Shown here: positions 7,050-15,830 of the stretch, one piece after another
Numbering within the stretch: the stretch's first letter is position 1
Layout of the letters: every line of letters starts with the position of its first letter
Origin: Actinomycetota bacterium
Lineage (GTDB): Bacteria > Actinomycetota > Acidimicrobiia > Acidimicrobiales > RAAP-2
Length of the DNA stretch: 42,125 bases
Assembly: GCA_029850535.1 (NCBI GenBank)
Contig: JARCRU010000118.1
Coordinates: forward strand, 1 to 42,125
Direction: 5' to 3'
Program-made: the position numbers and the translations under genes
Notes under the pieces: generated by a model
What the model saw: the letters and a program-made list of their open reading frames with translations, nothing else
Database searches by the model: none
What the model was told of the DNA's origin: nothing

Positions 7050-7949
7050 TCAGCGGGGCACCTCGAAATTGAAGATATCGGCGTCGTAGGCCCGGTAGGA
7101 CTCGTACTCCAGCAGTTCATAGAGGTCCGCGCGGTGCTGCATCTCACCCAACATCGGGGTCAATGTGCCCTCGAGGCGCAACATGTCCAACGCACGCTCG
7201 GCGGCACCCATCGCCGCGCGCAACAGCGACACCGGGAAGATGACGATATTGACGCCGACGTCGGCGAGCTGCTGGGTGGTGAAGAGCTCACTCTTGCCGA
7301 ATTCGGTCATGTTCGCCAAAATGGGCACGTCCACGGCGGCGCGCACGGCCGCGAACTCGCCGAGGTCCAACAACGCTTCGGCGAAGATCGCGTCGGCACC
7401 GGAGTCGACCAGCGCCTTCGCCCGCTCGATGGTGGCGTCGAGCCCCTCGAGTGCGCGCACGTCGGTTCGCGCCATGATCAGCAGGTTCGGATCTCGCCGC
7501 GCGTGCACCGCTGCGCGGATTCTCCGCAGTGCGGTGGGAGTGTCGACCACCTGTTTGCCGTCGAGGTGTCCGCAGCGCTTCGGGTTCACCTGATCCTCGA
7601 TGTGTAGTCCCGCGACGCCGGCGTCCTCGAGGGTCTGGACCGTACGCGCCACGTTCATGGGCTCGCCGAATCCGGTGTCGGCGTCCACGAGCGAGGGCAA
7701 ACTAGTCACGCGCGAAATCTGCTGGGCACGTTGGGCGACTTCACTCAACGTCGTCAGGCCGATGTCGGGTAGGCCCAGGTCGGCCGACATCATCGCTCCC
7801 GAGATATAGACGCCGTCGAAGCCCTTTGATTCGATCAATTTCGCCGAGAGGGGGTTGAACGCTCCCGGTAGGAGCAGTAACTCCCCCGCCGACAATCGCG
7901 CACGAAGGTTCTCGCGCTTGTGCGCCGCACTGAGCGGTGACGTCATCAT
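7050..7949 (-). CDS. prpB: 2-methylisocitrate lyase
   Basis: Splits 2-methylisocitrate into pyruvate and succinate, the last step of the methylcitrate cycle, in the cytoplasm. The 299-aa protein belongs to the isocitrate lyase/PEP mutase superfamily. It carries the active-site motif KRCGH (NPKRCGHLDGK, near residues 125-135), the metal-site segment DADTGFGEP, and IMARTD and ANMTEFG, which match the E. coli enzyme almost word for word. Length is normal. The start ATG 7949 overlaps the prpD stop (TGATGATG); the next ATG is one codon in. It is the last gene of the minus-strand locus. The usual third member, prpC (methylcitrate synthase), does not follow. Confidence 0.93.
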   Translation of the reverse strand: MMTSPLSAAHKRENLRARLSAGELLLLPGAFNPLSAKLIESKGFDGVYISGAMMSADLGLPDIGLTTLSEVAQRAQQISRVTSLPSLVDADTGFGEPMNVARTVQTLEDAGVAGLHIEDQVNPKRCGHLDGKQVVDTPTALRRIRAAVHARRDPNLLIMARTDVRALEGLDATIERAKALVDSGADAIFAEALLDLGEFAAVRAAVDVPILANMTEFGKSELFTTQQLADVGVNIVIFPVSLLRAAMGAAERALDMLRLEGTLTPMLGEMQHRADLYELLEYESYRAYDADIFNFEVPR

Positions 7950-9475
7950 CAGATCAGTCCCTCGGGCTCGACCACCGATTCCAGCACCCGGCGTCGGGCT
8001 CGAAAAGTGAGGTGTGACAACTCAGCGGCCTTGAGCGACGTGAGATTCTGCACCGCGTCCAGGAATCGCTCGATCTCGTCGTCCTTCACCACGTCGGACG
8101 CGAGCGAGCGAAACTTGTGGACGTAGTCCCGGCGAGCGAAGGGTCGTGCGCCCAGGGGGTGCGCATCGGGCACGGTGATCTCGTCGATCAGCGTGGTGCC
8201 GTCACTCGTGACGATCTCCAACCATCCGCCGAAGGCCTTCTCTCGCGGATCGGTCGAGAGGTAGCGTCGGCTCCACTCGGGATCCTCGACCGTGCTCACC
8301 TTGCGCCAGAGGGCGACGGTGTCGGCGCGATGGGCGCGCTGGGGCGAATAGGACGCCTCGTGGTCCCAGAGCCCGTCTTGGAAGGCGACCGTGAAGATGT
8401 AGGGCAGGGAATGGTCCAGCGTCTCTCGCGAGGCCGAGGGGTCGTACTTCTGGGGATCGTGGGCCCCCGAACCGATCACGTGGTGCGTGTGGTACGAGGA
8501 GTGGATGACGACCGCGCTGACCTTCTTGCCGTCGACGAGATCGGGATGCTCACGATGCAGTCGACGCGCCAGATCGATCCAGGCCTGCGCCTGGTACTCG
8601 GCGGAATGCTCCTTGGTGTAGCTATCGAGGATCGCTCGCTTCGACTCACCCGGTCCCGGGAGCGAGACCTCATAGGTCGCGTTCGCGCCGTTCAACATCC
8701 AGGCGATCACGCCGTCCTCTCCCTCGTAGATGGGCGTCGGCGAGGTCTGGCCGCGCATGGCTCGATCCACGGCTTCGATGGCGACCTTGCCCGCGAAGGC
8801 GGGCGCGTAGGCCTTCCAGGTCGAGATCTCACCCTTGCGCGACTGGCGCGTCGCCGTCGTGGTGTGCAGGGCCTGACCAATGGCTTGGTAGGTGGTTTCG
8901 ACTTCGAGGCCCAACAAGGTGCCCAGTCCCGCCGCCACGCTGGGCCCCAGGTGGGCCACGTGATCGATCTTGTGCTCGTGCAGAGAGATCGCGCGCGCCA
9001 GGTCGATTTGTATCTCGTAGCCGGTGGCGATCGCGCGAATCAGGTCGCGACCACTGAGTCGTCGTCGTTCGCCCACGTGCTGGGCCACGGCCAGGAGCGG
9101 CGCGATGTTGTCACCCGGGTGCGAGTACTCCGCGGCGAGGAAGGTGTCGTGATAGTCGAGTTCGCGCACCGCCACCGCGTTGGCCCACGCGGCCCACTCG
9201 GGCGAGACTCGTGTCTCCATCGAGAGCCCGACGATCGTCGACCCCGGCGTCATGGGGTGACGTCGCGCCTGGGCGCGCGCGGCGGCGACTGGCGCGCGCA
9301 CGAGCGACGCGGCGGCGACGGCGGCGTTGTCGATCATGCGATTGATGACCATCTCGGCGACGTCGTTGTCCACCTCCACCGGGTCCGCGGCCACCGTGGC
9401 AATCTGCCAGGCCAGATGGTCCTCGCGCGCGAGATTCTCGTCGCTGCGGTGTACGCGCACGTCGTGGGTGATCAC
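7949..9475 (-). CDS. prpD: 2-methylcitrate dehydratase (MmgE/PrpD family)
   Basis: Dehydrates 2-methylcitrate to 2-methyl-cis-aconitate, or hydrates it in reverse. The protein is 508 aa from GTG 9475, which has GAAAGG 5 nt upstream; a TTG 30 nt further upstream is less likely. The family core is present: [63 protein letters not shown] and [12 protein letters not shown]. These are typical of actinobacterial PrpD next to PrpB. It overlaps prpB and lies 48 nt after the IclR gene, so the three are probably co-transcribed. Related MmgE/PrpD enzymes act on other tricarboxylates, but the PrpB neighbour supports methylcitrate. Confidence 0.92.
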   Translation of the reverse strand: MITHDVRVHRSDENLAREDHLAWQIATVAADPVEVDNDVAEMVINRMIDNAAVAAASLVRAPVAAARAQARRHPMTPGSTIVGLSMETRVSPEWAAWANAVAVRELDYHDTFLAAEYSHPGDNIAPLLAVAQHVGERRRLSGRDLIRAIATGYEIQIDLARAISLHEHKIDHVAHLGPSVAAGLGTLLGLEVETTYQAIGQALHTTTATRQSRKGEISTWKAYAPAFAGKVAIEAVDRAMRGQTSPTPIYEGEDGVIAWMLNGANATYEVSLPGPGESKRAILDSYTKEHSAEYQAQAWIDLARRLHREHPDLVDGKKVSAVVIHSSYHTHHVIGSGAHDPQKYDPSASRETLDHSLPYIFTVAFQDGLWDHEASYSPQRAHRADTVALWRKVSTVEDPEWSRRYLSTDPREKAFGGWLEIVTSDGTTLIDEITVPDAHPLGARPFARRDYVHKFRSLASDVVKDDEIERFLDAVQNLTSLKAAELSHLTFRARRRVLESVVEPEGLI

Positions 9476-9523
9476 GTCAGGCCTTTCGTCGGGTGCCGAG
9501 CGCAACGCGCACGTCCCATTGTT

Positions 9524-10291
9524 TCACGGCAATCGCTTGGTGATCGCGGTGCTGGCCCGTTTGAGTTCCACGACGCACCACTCGGCCTTGCTCTCGTCGA
9601 GGTCGGCCGCGCGGCCAAAGACCTGCAGCGAGGCGACCACCTGACCCTCCTGGCTCAGGACCGGCACCGACACCGAGGCCGAACCCAGCTCTCGTTCCGA
9701 GACGCTGTAGACGTAGCCCTGTTCGCGGATGGTGTCGAGATTCTTGACGAAGTCCTTGCGCGTCACGACCTGGCCGCTGGCGAGGCGAAACTCCGGTATC
9801 TCCTTCATCAGTTCCTTGACGTCCTCGGGCGACAGCGCCGCCGCCAGCACCCGCGCACCGCCCAGGTGCAGCGGCGTCAACTCCCCCAGCGGCAACAGGT
9901 ACCGTGCGGGCTCATTACCCTCGATTCGCAGAATCATGACCTGAGCCATGTCGACTCGCACCGAGAGTGCGGACATGTACCCACTGGCGCCGGCGAGCTC
10001 CTGCACCACCGGCAACGAGATCTGCGAGAGCGAATTGGTCATGTGAAAGGCGTAGGCGTTGATCATGGACGTCACCCCCACCGTGTAGCCGTAGCGTTCC
10101 TGGGAGACGTAACCGTAGTGCAGCATGACGCTCAGTATTCGCTGGGTGGTCGCCAAATGAATTCCCGACTCGATGGAAATATCGGTGAGTCGCATGGGGA
10201 CCCGACTACGGCGCAGGATGTCGAGGATCTCGAAGGATCGCTCGAGCGAGCGCATCGACGTCGTGTTGGCGATATCGCTTACCGCGGCCAC
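9524..10291 (-). CDS. IclR-family transcriptional regulator
   Basis: A 255-aa regulator with an N-terminal winged helix (residues about 10-75: SMRSLERSFEILDILRR, then LTDISIESGIHLATTQRILSVMLHYGYV) and a C-terminal effector-binding domain of the IclR type (around RYLLPLGELTPLHLGGARVLAAALS and GSASVSVPVL). Such proteins usually bind a pathway acid and act as repressor or activator of neighbouring catabolic genes. GTG 10291 is chosen because GGAAGG lies 6 nt upstream; a GTG at 10336 has no such site. It sits inside the catabolic array, 145 bp after the HMG-CoA-lyase-like gene and 48 nt before prpD, so it is the likely local controller. Candidate palindromic sites are listed at 12797-12819 and 14293-14305. 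Confidence 0.9.
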   Translation of the reverse strand: MAAVSDIANTTSMRSLERSFEILDILRRSRVPMRLTDISIESGIHLATTQRILSVMLHYGYVSQERYGYTVGVTSMINAYAFHMTNSLSQISLPVVQELAGASGYMSALSVRVDMAQVMILRIEGNEPARYLLPLGELTPLHLGGARVLAAALSPEDVKELMKEIPEFRLASGQVVTRKDFVKNLDTIREQGYVYSVSERELGSASVSVPVLSQEGQVVASLQVFGRAADLDESKAEWCVVELKRASTAITKRLP

Positions 10292-10436
10292 GCGTGACCT
10301 TCCAAGGACTGCATCCTTCGCAACGCTAACCGACACTCGCGGCTCGACTCGATCCGTGGTGGCGACCTCATCTCAGCCCCGAACTCGTCGCGGGTCACGG
10401 GCGCCCCCCGAGGGTCCCGACACTACGTGACACCGG

Positions 10437-11582
10437 TCAGCGTTCATCGGCCCGGTGCCTTAGATCAGCGACGACCTTGTCGCGAGCGGGTGAGGTGATC
10501 GGTGCCGCCCACGGCGAACGCGCACCCACGTACGCGCGCGCACCCCGTCGAAAGTGCTGCGCCTGCTCCTCGGTCTCGATGAAGGGCAGGTCCATGGGGA
10601 AGAGTTCGCCCACCGCGTGCGGACGCGGTCCCGCCTTCGAGACGTGGCCCCACAGGGGGTGACCAACGACCTCTTCGGCGAGCAGTGCCGCGTCGATGAG
10701 TTTGGCCAGGTCGATACCGGTCTCGATGCCGAGTTCGTGCAGCAGATTGACCAGATCCTCGGTGGGGATCATGCGCGTCATGCGTCCGTGACCGCCGTAG
10801 GGACACCCCCCCATGCCACCGATGGAACTGTCCAGAATCAAGGTGTCCTCGGGGTCGAGCACCTTCAACGCCTCGTACGCCGAGAGCAGTGCCGTGCCGC
10901 GCGCGTCGTGCAGGTGGAGATGGAAAGTGCGTATCTCGGGCCAGCGCTCCTTGATCGCCCGCAGTTGCTCACCCACCACATCAGGCATGTTCCACGCCAT
11001 GGGGTCACCGAGCCAGACCCGGTCGATGGTGACTCCCGCGTCGCTCCACATCTGGTGCTGGCGCGCCAGTAGTTCCATTCGATACTCCTGATCGAACTCG
11101 CCGAGCCAGTTCGAACCCCAGGCGGCGTTGACGGCGATTCCCGCCGTCGTGTACCGCGCCGATGTGGCGCGCTCAATGGTCACGGGCCACTGATCGATCT
11201 CGTCTTGCTGGGAGCGATTGGTGTTCCGTCGTACGAAAACGTCACAGAGGTGCACCAGCGTTCGGGGGAACTCAATCGACTCCACCAGCGGTGGCATGTA
11301 CTGCGCGGCGCGTTCACGCCCCTTCTCATTGAGGGCCAACGCGGTGTAGCGCACGCCAGGCACCGGGGTGAAGCGCTGCATCAGCTCATCGGCGCAACCC
11401 ATCTGTGGCGTCCACTTCGCGCTCACGAAGGAACACGCGACGATCGTTCCGAGCCCCGTCTGCGACAGCGCATTGAGCAATTGGATCTTGGCGTCGACAC
11501 TGATGTCGGCGCTCTCGATCTGCATTCCCTCGCGCATTCCTTCTTCGATGATCACCACGTGGGGATAGCGTTGCGACGACAC
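10437..11582 (-). CDS. HMG-CoA-lyase-like enzyme (DRE-TIM acyl-CoA lyase)
   Basis: A 381-aa TIM-barrel lyase or aldolase of the HMGL-like family, expected to split a 3-hydroxy-acyl-CoA into an acyl-CoA and a keto acid in the cytoplasm. The metal and catalytic site is visible: MREGMQ (Arg17, Glu18; HMG-CoA lyase has Arg-Asp), HLHLHD at 221-226, and GGMGGCPYGG with Cys260, the mobile-loop cysteine. The Asn of the G-N-x-A-T-E-D segment is not kept (here RMTRMIPTED). These changes point to a substrate other than HMG-CoA, for example a citramalyl-CoA-like compound. GTG 11582 overlaps the CoA-transferase stop by one base, so the two are translationally coupled and probably act in sequence. Family is secure; substrate is unknown. 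Confidence 0.82.
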   Translation of the reverse strand: MSSQRYPHVVIIEEGMREGMQIESADISVDAKIQLLNALSQTGLGTIVACSFVSAKWTPQMGCADELMQRFTPVPGVRYTALALNEKGRERAAQYMPPLVESIEFPRTLVHLCDVFVRRNTNRSQQDEIDQWPVTIERATSARYTTAGIAVNAAWGSNWLGEFDQEYRMELLARQHQMWSDAGVTIDRVWLGDPMAWNMPDVVGEQLRAIKERWPEIRTFHLHLHDARGTALLSAYEALKVLDPEDTLILDSSIGGMGGCPYGGHGRMTRMIPTEDLVNLLHELGIETGIDLAKLIDAALLAEEVVGHPLWGHVSKAGPRPHAVGELFPMDLPFIETEEQAQHFRRGARAYVGARSPWAAPITSPARDKVVADLRHRADER

Positions 11583-12778
11583 TAGATGGCCTGCCTCTCT
11601 CTCAATGCGATGATCTCGTCGGCGCGGTAGCCGAGTTCGATCAGGATCTCCTCGGTGTGCTGGCCCAATCGCGGTGGTGACGAGGCGGGCGCGAGGGTCT
11701 CGCCGTCCACGTGGACACCGCTGCCCAGTACCTGGACGACGGGCTGTCCCGGGATGTCCATCACCAGGTCGTGGACCAGTCCGCGTTCGCGAATCTGATC
11801 CTGGGTGAGGGCCTGTTCAACGTTGAGGAGCCGACCCGCGGGCACGCTGACTTCGGCGAGCAGGTCCTCCCACTCGGCGGCACTGCGTTGCTGGAGGGCC
11901 GAGTCGATCTCGGCGCTGAGTTCGCGACGATGGGTCTTGCGAAGCGAGCGGCTGACGAACCGCTGGTCGTCCAACAGGTCGCGTCGACCAATAACGGTGC
12001 ACAGGGCGTCGAACTGCACCTGCGTGTTCGTAGCGATATTGAGAGGCCCGTCCTGGGCGTGGAAGGTGCCCGAGGGCGACGAGGCGGCGTTGTCGTTGCC
12101 GTAACGAATGGCGGGGCGACTGCTGATCAGGTGTTCAGAGACGACCCAACTCATCGCGGTCAGGGCCGACTCCAGCATCGAGACGTCGAGGTAGCTGCCC
12201 TGGCCGGTTCGCGAGCTCTTGACCAGCGCCGCATTGATGGCCATGGCCGCGACGTAGCCGCCCAGCGTGTCGCACACGGGGAAACCTACGCGAAACGGTT
12301 GCTCGAGCCCGGTGATCGACGCGATACCGGCCAAGCCCTGGATGATCTGGTCGTAGGCGGGGCGCGACGAGAGGGGACCGGTCTGGCCGAAACCCGATAG
12401 TGCGCAGTAGACGAGGGCGGGGTTGATCTGCGCGATGCGATCTGGCGAGAAACCCAGTCGCTCGAGAACACCAGGTCGCATGTTCTCCAAGAGCACGTCG
12501 GCCGACTGCAAGAGCCGCTCGAAGACGAGGGCGCCCTGCTCGTCCTTTAAATTGACCGACACCGAACGCTTGCCCGCATTCTGCGCTACGAATGACGGGC
12601 CCATGTGCGCCCCACGGAGCATCTCGTTCTCGCCGAACTCCCTGGCCATGTCACCGACGACGGGCACCTCGATCTTGATGACGTCAGCGCCCATGAGCCC
12701 GAGGTGATAGGCGGCGAAGGGACCCGCGAGTACGGTCGTTAGATCCAGTACTCGGATACCGCTCAGCAGATCGGTCAC
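11582..12778 (-). CDS. CaiB/BaiF class III CoA-transferase
   Basis: Moves CoA from a donor thioester, often succinyl-CoA, to a carboxylic acid. The 398-aa length is typical. Family features are the start LLSGIRVLDLTTVLAGPF, GADVIKIE near residue 31, the NAGKRSVSVNLK segment, and the catalytic aspartate, Asp170 in GFPVCDTLGG, at the position of Asp169 in formyl-CoA transferase. GQGSYLDVSMLE follows. The GTG start at 12778 has AAGGA upstream. It is coupled to the downstream lyase gene. The inferred order is that the imported acid is activated by this enzyme and then cleaved by the lyase. The succinate released by PrpB could be returned as donor after conversion to succinyl-CoA. Confidence 0.9.
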   Translation of the reverse strand: MTDLLSGIRVLDLTTVLAGPFAAYHLGLMGADVIKIEVPVVGDMAREFGENEMLRGAHMGPSFVAQNAGKRSVSVNLKDEQGALVFERLLQSADVLLENMRPGVLERLGFSPDRIAQINPALVYCALSGFGQTGPLSSRPAYDQIIQGLAGIASITGLEQPFRVGFPVCDTLGGYVAAMAINAALVKSSRTGQGSYLDVSMLESALTAMSWVVSEHLISSRPAIRYGNDNAASSPSGTFHAQDGPLNIATNTQVQFDALCTVIGRRDLLDDQRFVSRSLRKTHRRELSAEIDSALQQRSAAEWEDLLAEVSVPAGRLLNVEQALTQDQIRERGLVHDLVMDIPGQPVVQVLGSGVHVDGETLAPASSPPRLGQHTEEILIELGYRADEIIALRERQAI

Positions 12779-12796
12779 GGTGCGTTCCTTGCGACA

Positions 12797-12819
12797 GTTC
12801 CGAAGTAGTTCCTCGGAAC
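12797..12819 (-). promoter_or_regulatory. 7-bp inverted repeat before the CoA-transferase (possible operator)
   Basis: GTTCCGA (12797-12803) and TCGGAAC (12813-12819) are perfect inverted arms 9 bp apart, 19-41 bp upstream of the CoA-transferase start. Short palindromes of this kind are typical targets of IclR-family dimers, and an IclR gene lies in the same locus. A small mRNA stem is the alternative. Confidence 0.4.
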
Positions 12820-12895
12820 CTTGATGATGGGCGACGGCGCCACGCGGTCGATTCAGGCCACGCGTGGCTCACTCGCGGACAACGGGAGAGAATGG

Positions 12896-12933
12896 CGGGG
12901 ATGGCCGGCGGCGAGAGCCACCGACCATCCCCG
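12896..12933 (-). promoter_or_regulatory. Stem-loop after the binding-protein gene
   Basis: CGGGGATGG (12896-12904) pairs perfectly with CCATCCCCG (12925-12933), with a 20-nt loop that can pair further. It lies 37 nt past the end of the substrate-binding protein gene. No T tract follows on the minus strand. It may be a weak terminator or, as is common after binding-protein genes, an mRNA-stabilising stem that raises expression of the binding protein over the downstream enzymes. Confidence 0.55.
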
Positions 12934-12969
12934 TCCAAGGAGATGTACTACGAACTGCGTACTACTTAC

Positions 12970-14250
12970 TCAACCACCCTTGGCCACGACCGCGGCCAAC
13001 TGGGCCGGGGTGATGTAGGCGTCGAGCTTGTTGGCCAGCGTGGGCGTGAAGCCCAGCATCTGGAAGCCAGAGAAGACGTTGTGGTACTTGTTGAAGTCGT
13101 CGTTTCCGGCTGCTCCGTCGTAGTTGATCTTCTTACCCTGATGCAGGTACGTGACACACTGGGCGTAGCGTCCACAGACGATTCCCGGCGGGTCCGACAC
13201 CTTCATCACGTCGTTCACCCAGACCTTCGGGTTCGTCGACTTGGCCATGGTCATCGCCAAGGCGGCGATCACGACGGAGTCATACTCGTTGAAGGTGGTG
13301 GGGATGATGGACGTCGTGTGCCACACCGACTGGTAGTCGACCAGGAAGTGGTTGTAGGCACCGTCAGCCGTAGTGGGCGTCGCCGGTAGAGCAGCCACCA
13401 AGTTGGTCGACGCCGTCGGTCCAAAGGACTGGGCGTAGGAACCATTGGGGGCCGACTGCAAGTCGTCACCGATCCACACGGTGTGGGTCATGTACCCGAG
13501 TGACTGCGCGTTGCCGAACAGTGTCGCGGCCGTCTGGGTGTCCATCGAGTCAAAGACCACCGTCGGGTTCTTGGAGAACGCGGCGAGAAGCTCTGAGTTG
13601 TAGGACGAGGCGTCCGGCGTCAATGCGGCGTCGTACACCACGGTGCCACCGAGAGCCTTGAAGGCCTTCTCGAGCGGCGGGACGAAGCCCTGAGAGTTCG
13701 CCGAGTTGTCGAACAACAGTGCCGCCGTCTTGTAGCCGTGTGAAATCGCGTACTGGGCCATGGCGAGGGACTCGTTGGAGTCCGACGACGAGGTCCGGAA
13801 GACGTACTTGTTGGTGTTGGTGTCCAACGTGGTCAGACCACCCACCATGAAGTCAACGACGTTGTTGGGCTGGAACTGGTTGATCACCGCTTCGATGGTT
13901 GGCGAGAACGGCCCGATGATGACACTCGGGTGGTTCAACATCAACTTACGAAACGCCGGCAAAGCGTCAACGGAGTCGGCTGCGTCGTCCACGTACTTCG
14001 CGACGAGCTGGTGTCCGAGAACTCCACCGTGCTGGTTCACCTCGTAGACGCCCACCGCCACGCCGTGCACACCCCAGGTCGACAAGATTGACTTCGTGCC
14101 CGTGAACGGGAACATGCCACCGACGACCAGAGGTGCCAATGGCTTCTTCGCCGCACTCGCGACGCCGGCAGAAACGCCCACCCCCGCGAGAGCCGTGACC
14201 ATGGCGAGCGACAGTACTACCCTGCCCCTCAGTTTTCCTCTTGATTTCAT
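12970..14250 (-). CDS. Secreted ABC-transporter substrate-binding protein (Leu/Ile/Val-binding family)
   Basis: Captures the substrate outside the membrane for the LivHMGF permease encoded just upstream. The protein is 426 aa. A signal peptide covers roughly residues 1-33 (basic MKSRGKLRGR, hydrophobic core, cut near VASAAKK); there is no lipobox Cys. The mature part opens with LVVGGMFPFTGTKS and continues with GVYEVNQHGGVLGHQL and VIIGPFSPTIEAVI, the type I periplasmic-binding fold of the Peripla_BP_6 family. AAGGGGGA precedes ATG 14250. The family takes amino acids but also amides, urea, aromatic and other organic acids. The neighbours suggest a carboxylic acid, which is an inference. Confidence 0.9.
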   Translation of the reverse strand: MKSRGKLRGRVVLSLAMVTALAGVGVSAGVASAAKKPLAPLVVGGMFPFTGTKSILSTWGVHGVAVGVYEVNQHGGVLGHQLVAKYVDDAADSVDALPAFRKLMLNHPSVIIGPFSPTIEAVINQFQPNNVVDFMVGGLTTLDTNTNKYVFRTSSSDSNESLAMAQYAISHGYKTAALLFDNSANSQGFVPPLEKAFKALGGTVVYDAALTPDASSYNSELLAAFSKNPTVVFDSMDTQTAATLFGNAQSLGYMTHTVWIGDDLQSAPNGSYAQSFGPTASTNLVAALPATPTTADGAYNHFLVDYQSVWHTTSIIPTTFNEYDSVVIAALAMTMAKSTNPKVWVNDVMKVSDPPGIVCGRYAQCVTYLHQGKKINYDGAAGNDDFNKYHNVFSGFQMLGFTPTLANKLDAYITPAQLAAVVAKGG

Positions 14251-14292
14251 TCCGTAATTCCCCCTTTTTCTTGCTTTTTTCCCTCGTGAACG

Positions 14293-14305
14293 TGGGAATT
14301 TCCCA
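14293..14305. promoter_or_regulatory. 13-nt palindrome between livF and the binding-protein gene
   Basis: TGGGAATTTCCCA is a 6+1+6 perfect palindrome in the 58-bp gap between the livF stop and the binding-protein start. Its form recalls IclR-type operators (TGGAAAT-N-ATTTCCA in E. coli). It could equally be a short RNA stem. Confidence 0.35.
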
Positions 14306-14308
14306 TCA

Positions 14309-15028
14309 TTACGACTGCGGTGCTTCGGCGCGACCCAAGAAAATTGCGGCCAGGTCGTGCTTGGCGATCTCCGCAGTCGTTCCGTGGAGGTGATTAGTCC
14401 CCGCCACGAAGATGTGGACGAAGTCAGCGTGCTTCAGGGCGCGCTCAACGTTCTGCTCCACGACCAGCACCGCGGTGCCGGTACTGCGAATTGTCTCGAT
14501 CTGGTTCCAGACCACGTCGGTGTAGGCGGGCGAGAGACCCGCGGTGGGCTCGTCGAGCACGATGACGGTGGGCTTGACCATGAGCGCCCGGGCCATGGCG
14601 AGCAGATTCTGCTGACCCCCCGAGAGGTTGCCCCCTCGCTTGCCCGTCGCCTTCTTCAAGTCGGGGAAGGCCTCGAGGACCTCGTCGAGCCGCGCGCTGG
14701 AGTCTCCCTGGGCCGCGAATCCACCAATCTCCAAGTTCTCGCGCACGGTCAGGTTCTTGAAGACGTTGTCGTTCTGAGGCACGTAGACCATTCCATTGCG
14801 CGGGATTAGGTGCCCGGGCATCTTGGTGATGTCCTTGTCGTTCACCTTGATGCTGCCAGTCTGCGTGCGCAAGATACCGATCAACGTCTTGGCGTAGGTC
14901 GACTTACCCGCACCGTTGGGACCGATGATGGTGGTGATCGTTCCGACATCGGCCGACAGCGAGATGTTCGAGATGATGATGTTCCGACCGTAACCGGCGG
15001 TGATGTTCTCAGTGGCTAGGGCCGGCAT
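14309..15028 (-). CDS. livF: Branched-chain amino acid-type ABC transporter ATP-binding protein LivF
   Basis: One of two ATPases that power the LivHM permease at the inner face of the membrane. The 239-aa protein has Walker A GPNGAGKST near residue 35, the signature LSGGQQNLLAMARAL, and Walker B VIVLDEPTAGLSP. The short length and the phrase NGMVYVPQNDNVFKNLTVRENLEIG are typical of LivF. ATG 15028 lies inside the end of livG, giving a 20-bp overlap, so the pair is translationally coupled. Confidence 0.93.
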   Translation of the reverse strand: MPALATENITAGYGRNIIISNISLSADVGTITTIIGPNGAGKSTYAKTLIGILRTQTGSIKVNDKDITKMPGHLIPRNGMVYVPQNDNVFKNLTVRENLEIGGFAAQGDSSARLDEVLEAFPDLKKATGKRGGNLSGGQQNLLAMARALMVKPTVIVLDEPTAGLSPAYTDVVWNQIETIRSTGTAVLVVEQNVERALKHADFVHIFVAGTNHLHGTTAEIAKHDLAAIFLGRAEAPQS

Positions 15029-15830
15029 TGATGATCTCTCCTAAGTAGGCGGTGACGACTTCCTTGTTCTCACGCAATTCGCTCATCGTTCCCGTCGCCA
15101 AGGTGCGCCCCTCGGCCAGAACGACGACGTTGTCGCAGATGCGTTCGACGACGTTGAGGTTGTGCTCGATCATCAAGACGGTGACCCCCTGGGCCTTCAT
15201 GTCCAAGATGTACCCACCAATTTTGTCGATCAACGCGGGGTTCACACCGGCCATGGGCTCGTCGAGCAAGAAGAGGCTCGGCGAGGCCATGACGCCGCGC
15301 GAGATCTCGAGTAGCTTCTTTTGACCGCCCGAAAGCTCGCGCGCGAGATTGTCGCGCAAGTCAAAGAGACCGTAGGTCCGCAGGATCTCTACCGCCCGCT
15401 CGAGGTTCTGGCGCTCTTCGCGCTTGAGCAGACGGGGGCGGAAGAAGATATTGAAGAGGGACTCGCCCGCTTGCACCTTGGGTGCGACCAAGAGGTTCTC
15501 GAGCACCGTCAGGCCACCGAGTTCGCGCGAGAGTTGGAATGTCCGCATCAAGCCGAGTCGAGCGATCTTGTAGCGCTCCATGTTGGTGATGTCGGTCGTA
15601 CCGAGCTGCACCTTGCCCGAGTCGATCTTCATCGCGCCCGAGAGCAGGTTGACCACGGTGGTCTTCCCCGCACCATTGGGGCCGATCAGGGCCGTGATCT
15701 TGTTGCGCGGCACATCGAAGGTGGCACCGTTCACCGCGTTCACGCCGCCGAAGGCCTTGGTGATGCCCTCGCAACGAAGAATCGGTCCGTCACCGCCCGC
15801 GGGCGTCGTCGTGTCCTGGTAGGTCATCAT
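15009..15830 (-). CDS. livG: Branched-chain amino acid-type ABC transporter ATP-binding protein LivG
   Basis: The second ATPase of the Liv-type importer. It is 273 aa, with Walker A GPNGAGKTT, signature LSGGQKKLLEISRGVM, Walker B LFLLDEPMAGVNP and the LivG-type C-terminal HNLNVVERICDNVVVLAEGRTLATG. About 15 extra residues with TTTPAGGDGP precede the usual start, and ATG 15827 (the second codon) is also possible. The start overlaps the livM stop, consistent with one operon. Confidence 0.93.
   Translation of the reverse strand: MMTYQDTTTPAGGDGPILRCEGITKAFGGVNAVNGATFDVPRNKITALIGPNGAGKTTVVNLLSGAMKIDSGKVQLGTTDITNMERYKIARLGLMRTFQLSRELGGLTVLENLLVAPKVQAGESLFNIFFRPRLLKREERQNLERAVEILRTYGLFDLRDNLARELSGGQKKLLEISRGVMASPSLFLLDEPMAGVNPALIDKIGGYILDMKAQGVTVLMIEHNLNVVERICDNVVVLAEGRTLATGTMSELRENKEVVTAYLGEIINAGPSH

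Noticed and set aside
8117..10297. 726-codon open frame on the plus strand
   Set aside because: It lies antisense to prpD and the IclR gene, which have clear families. Its product is His/Arg/Gly/Asp-rich, as expected for an antisense reading of GC-rich coding DNA.
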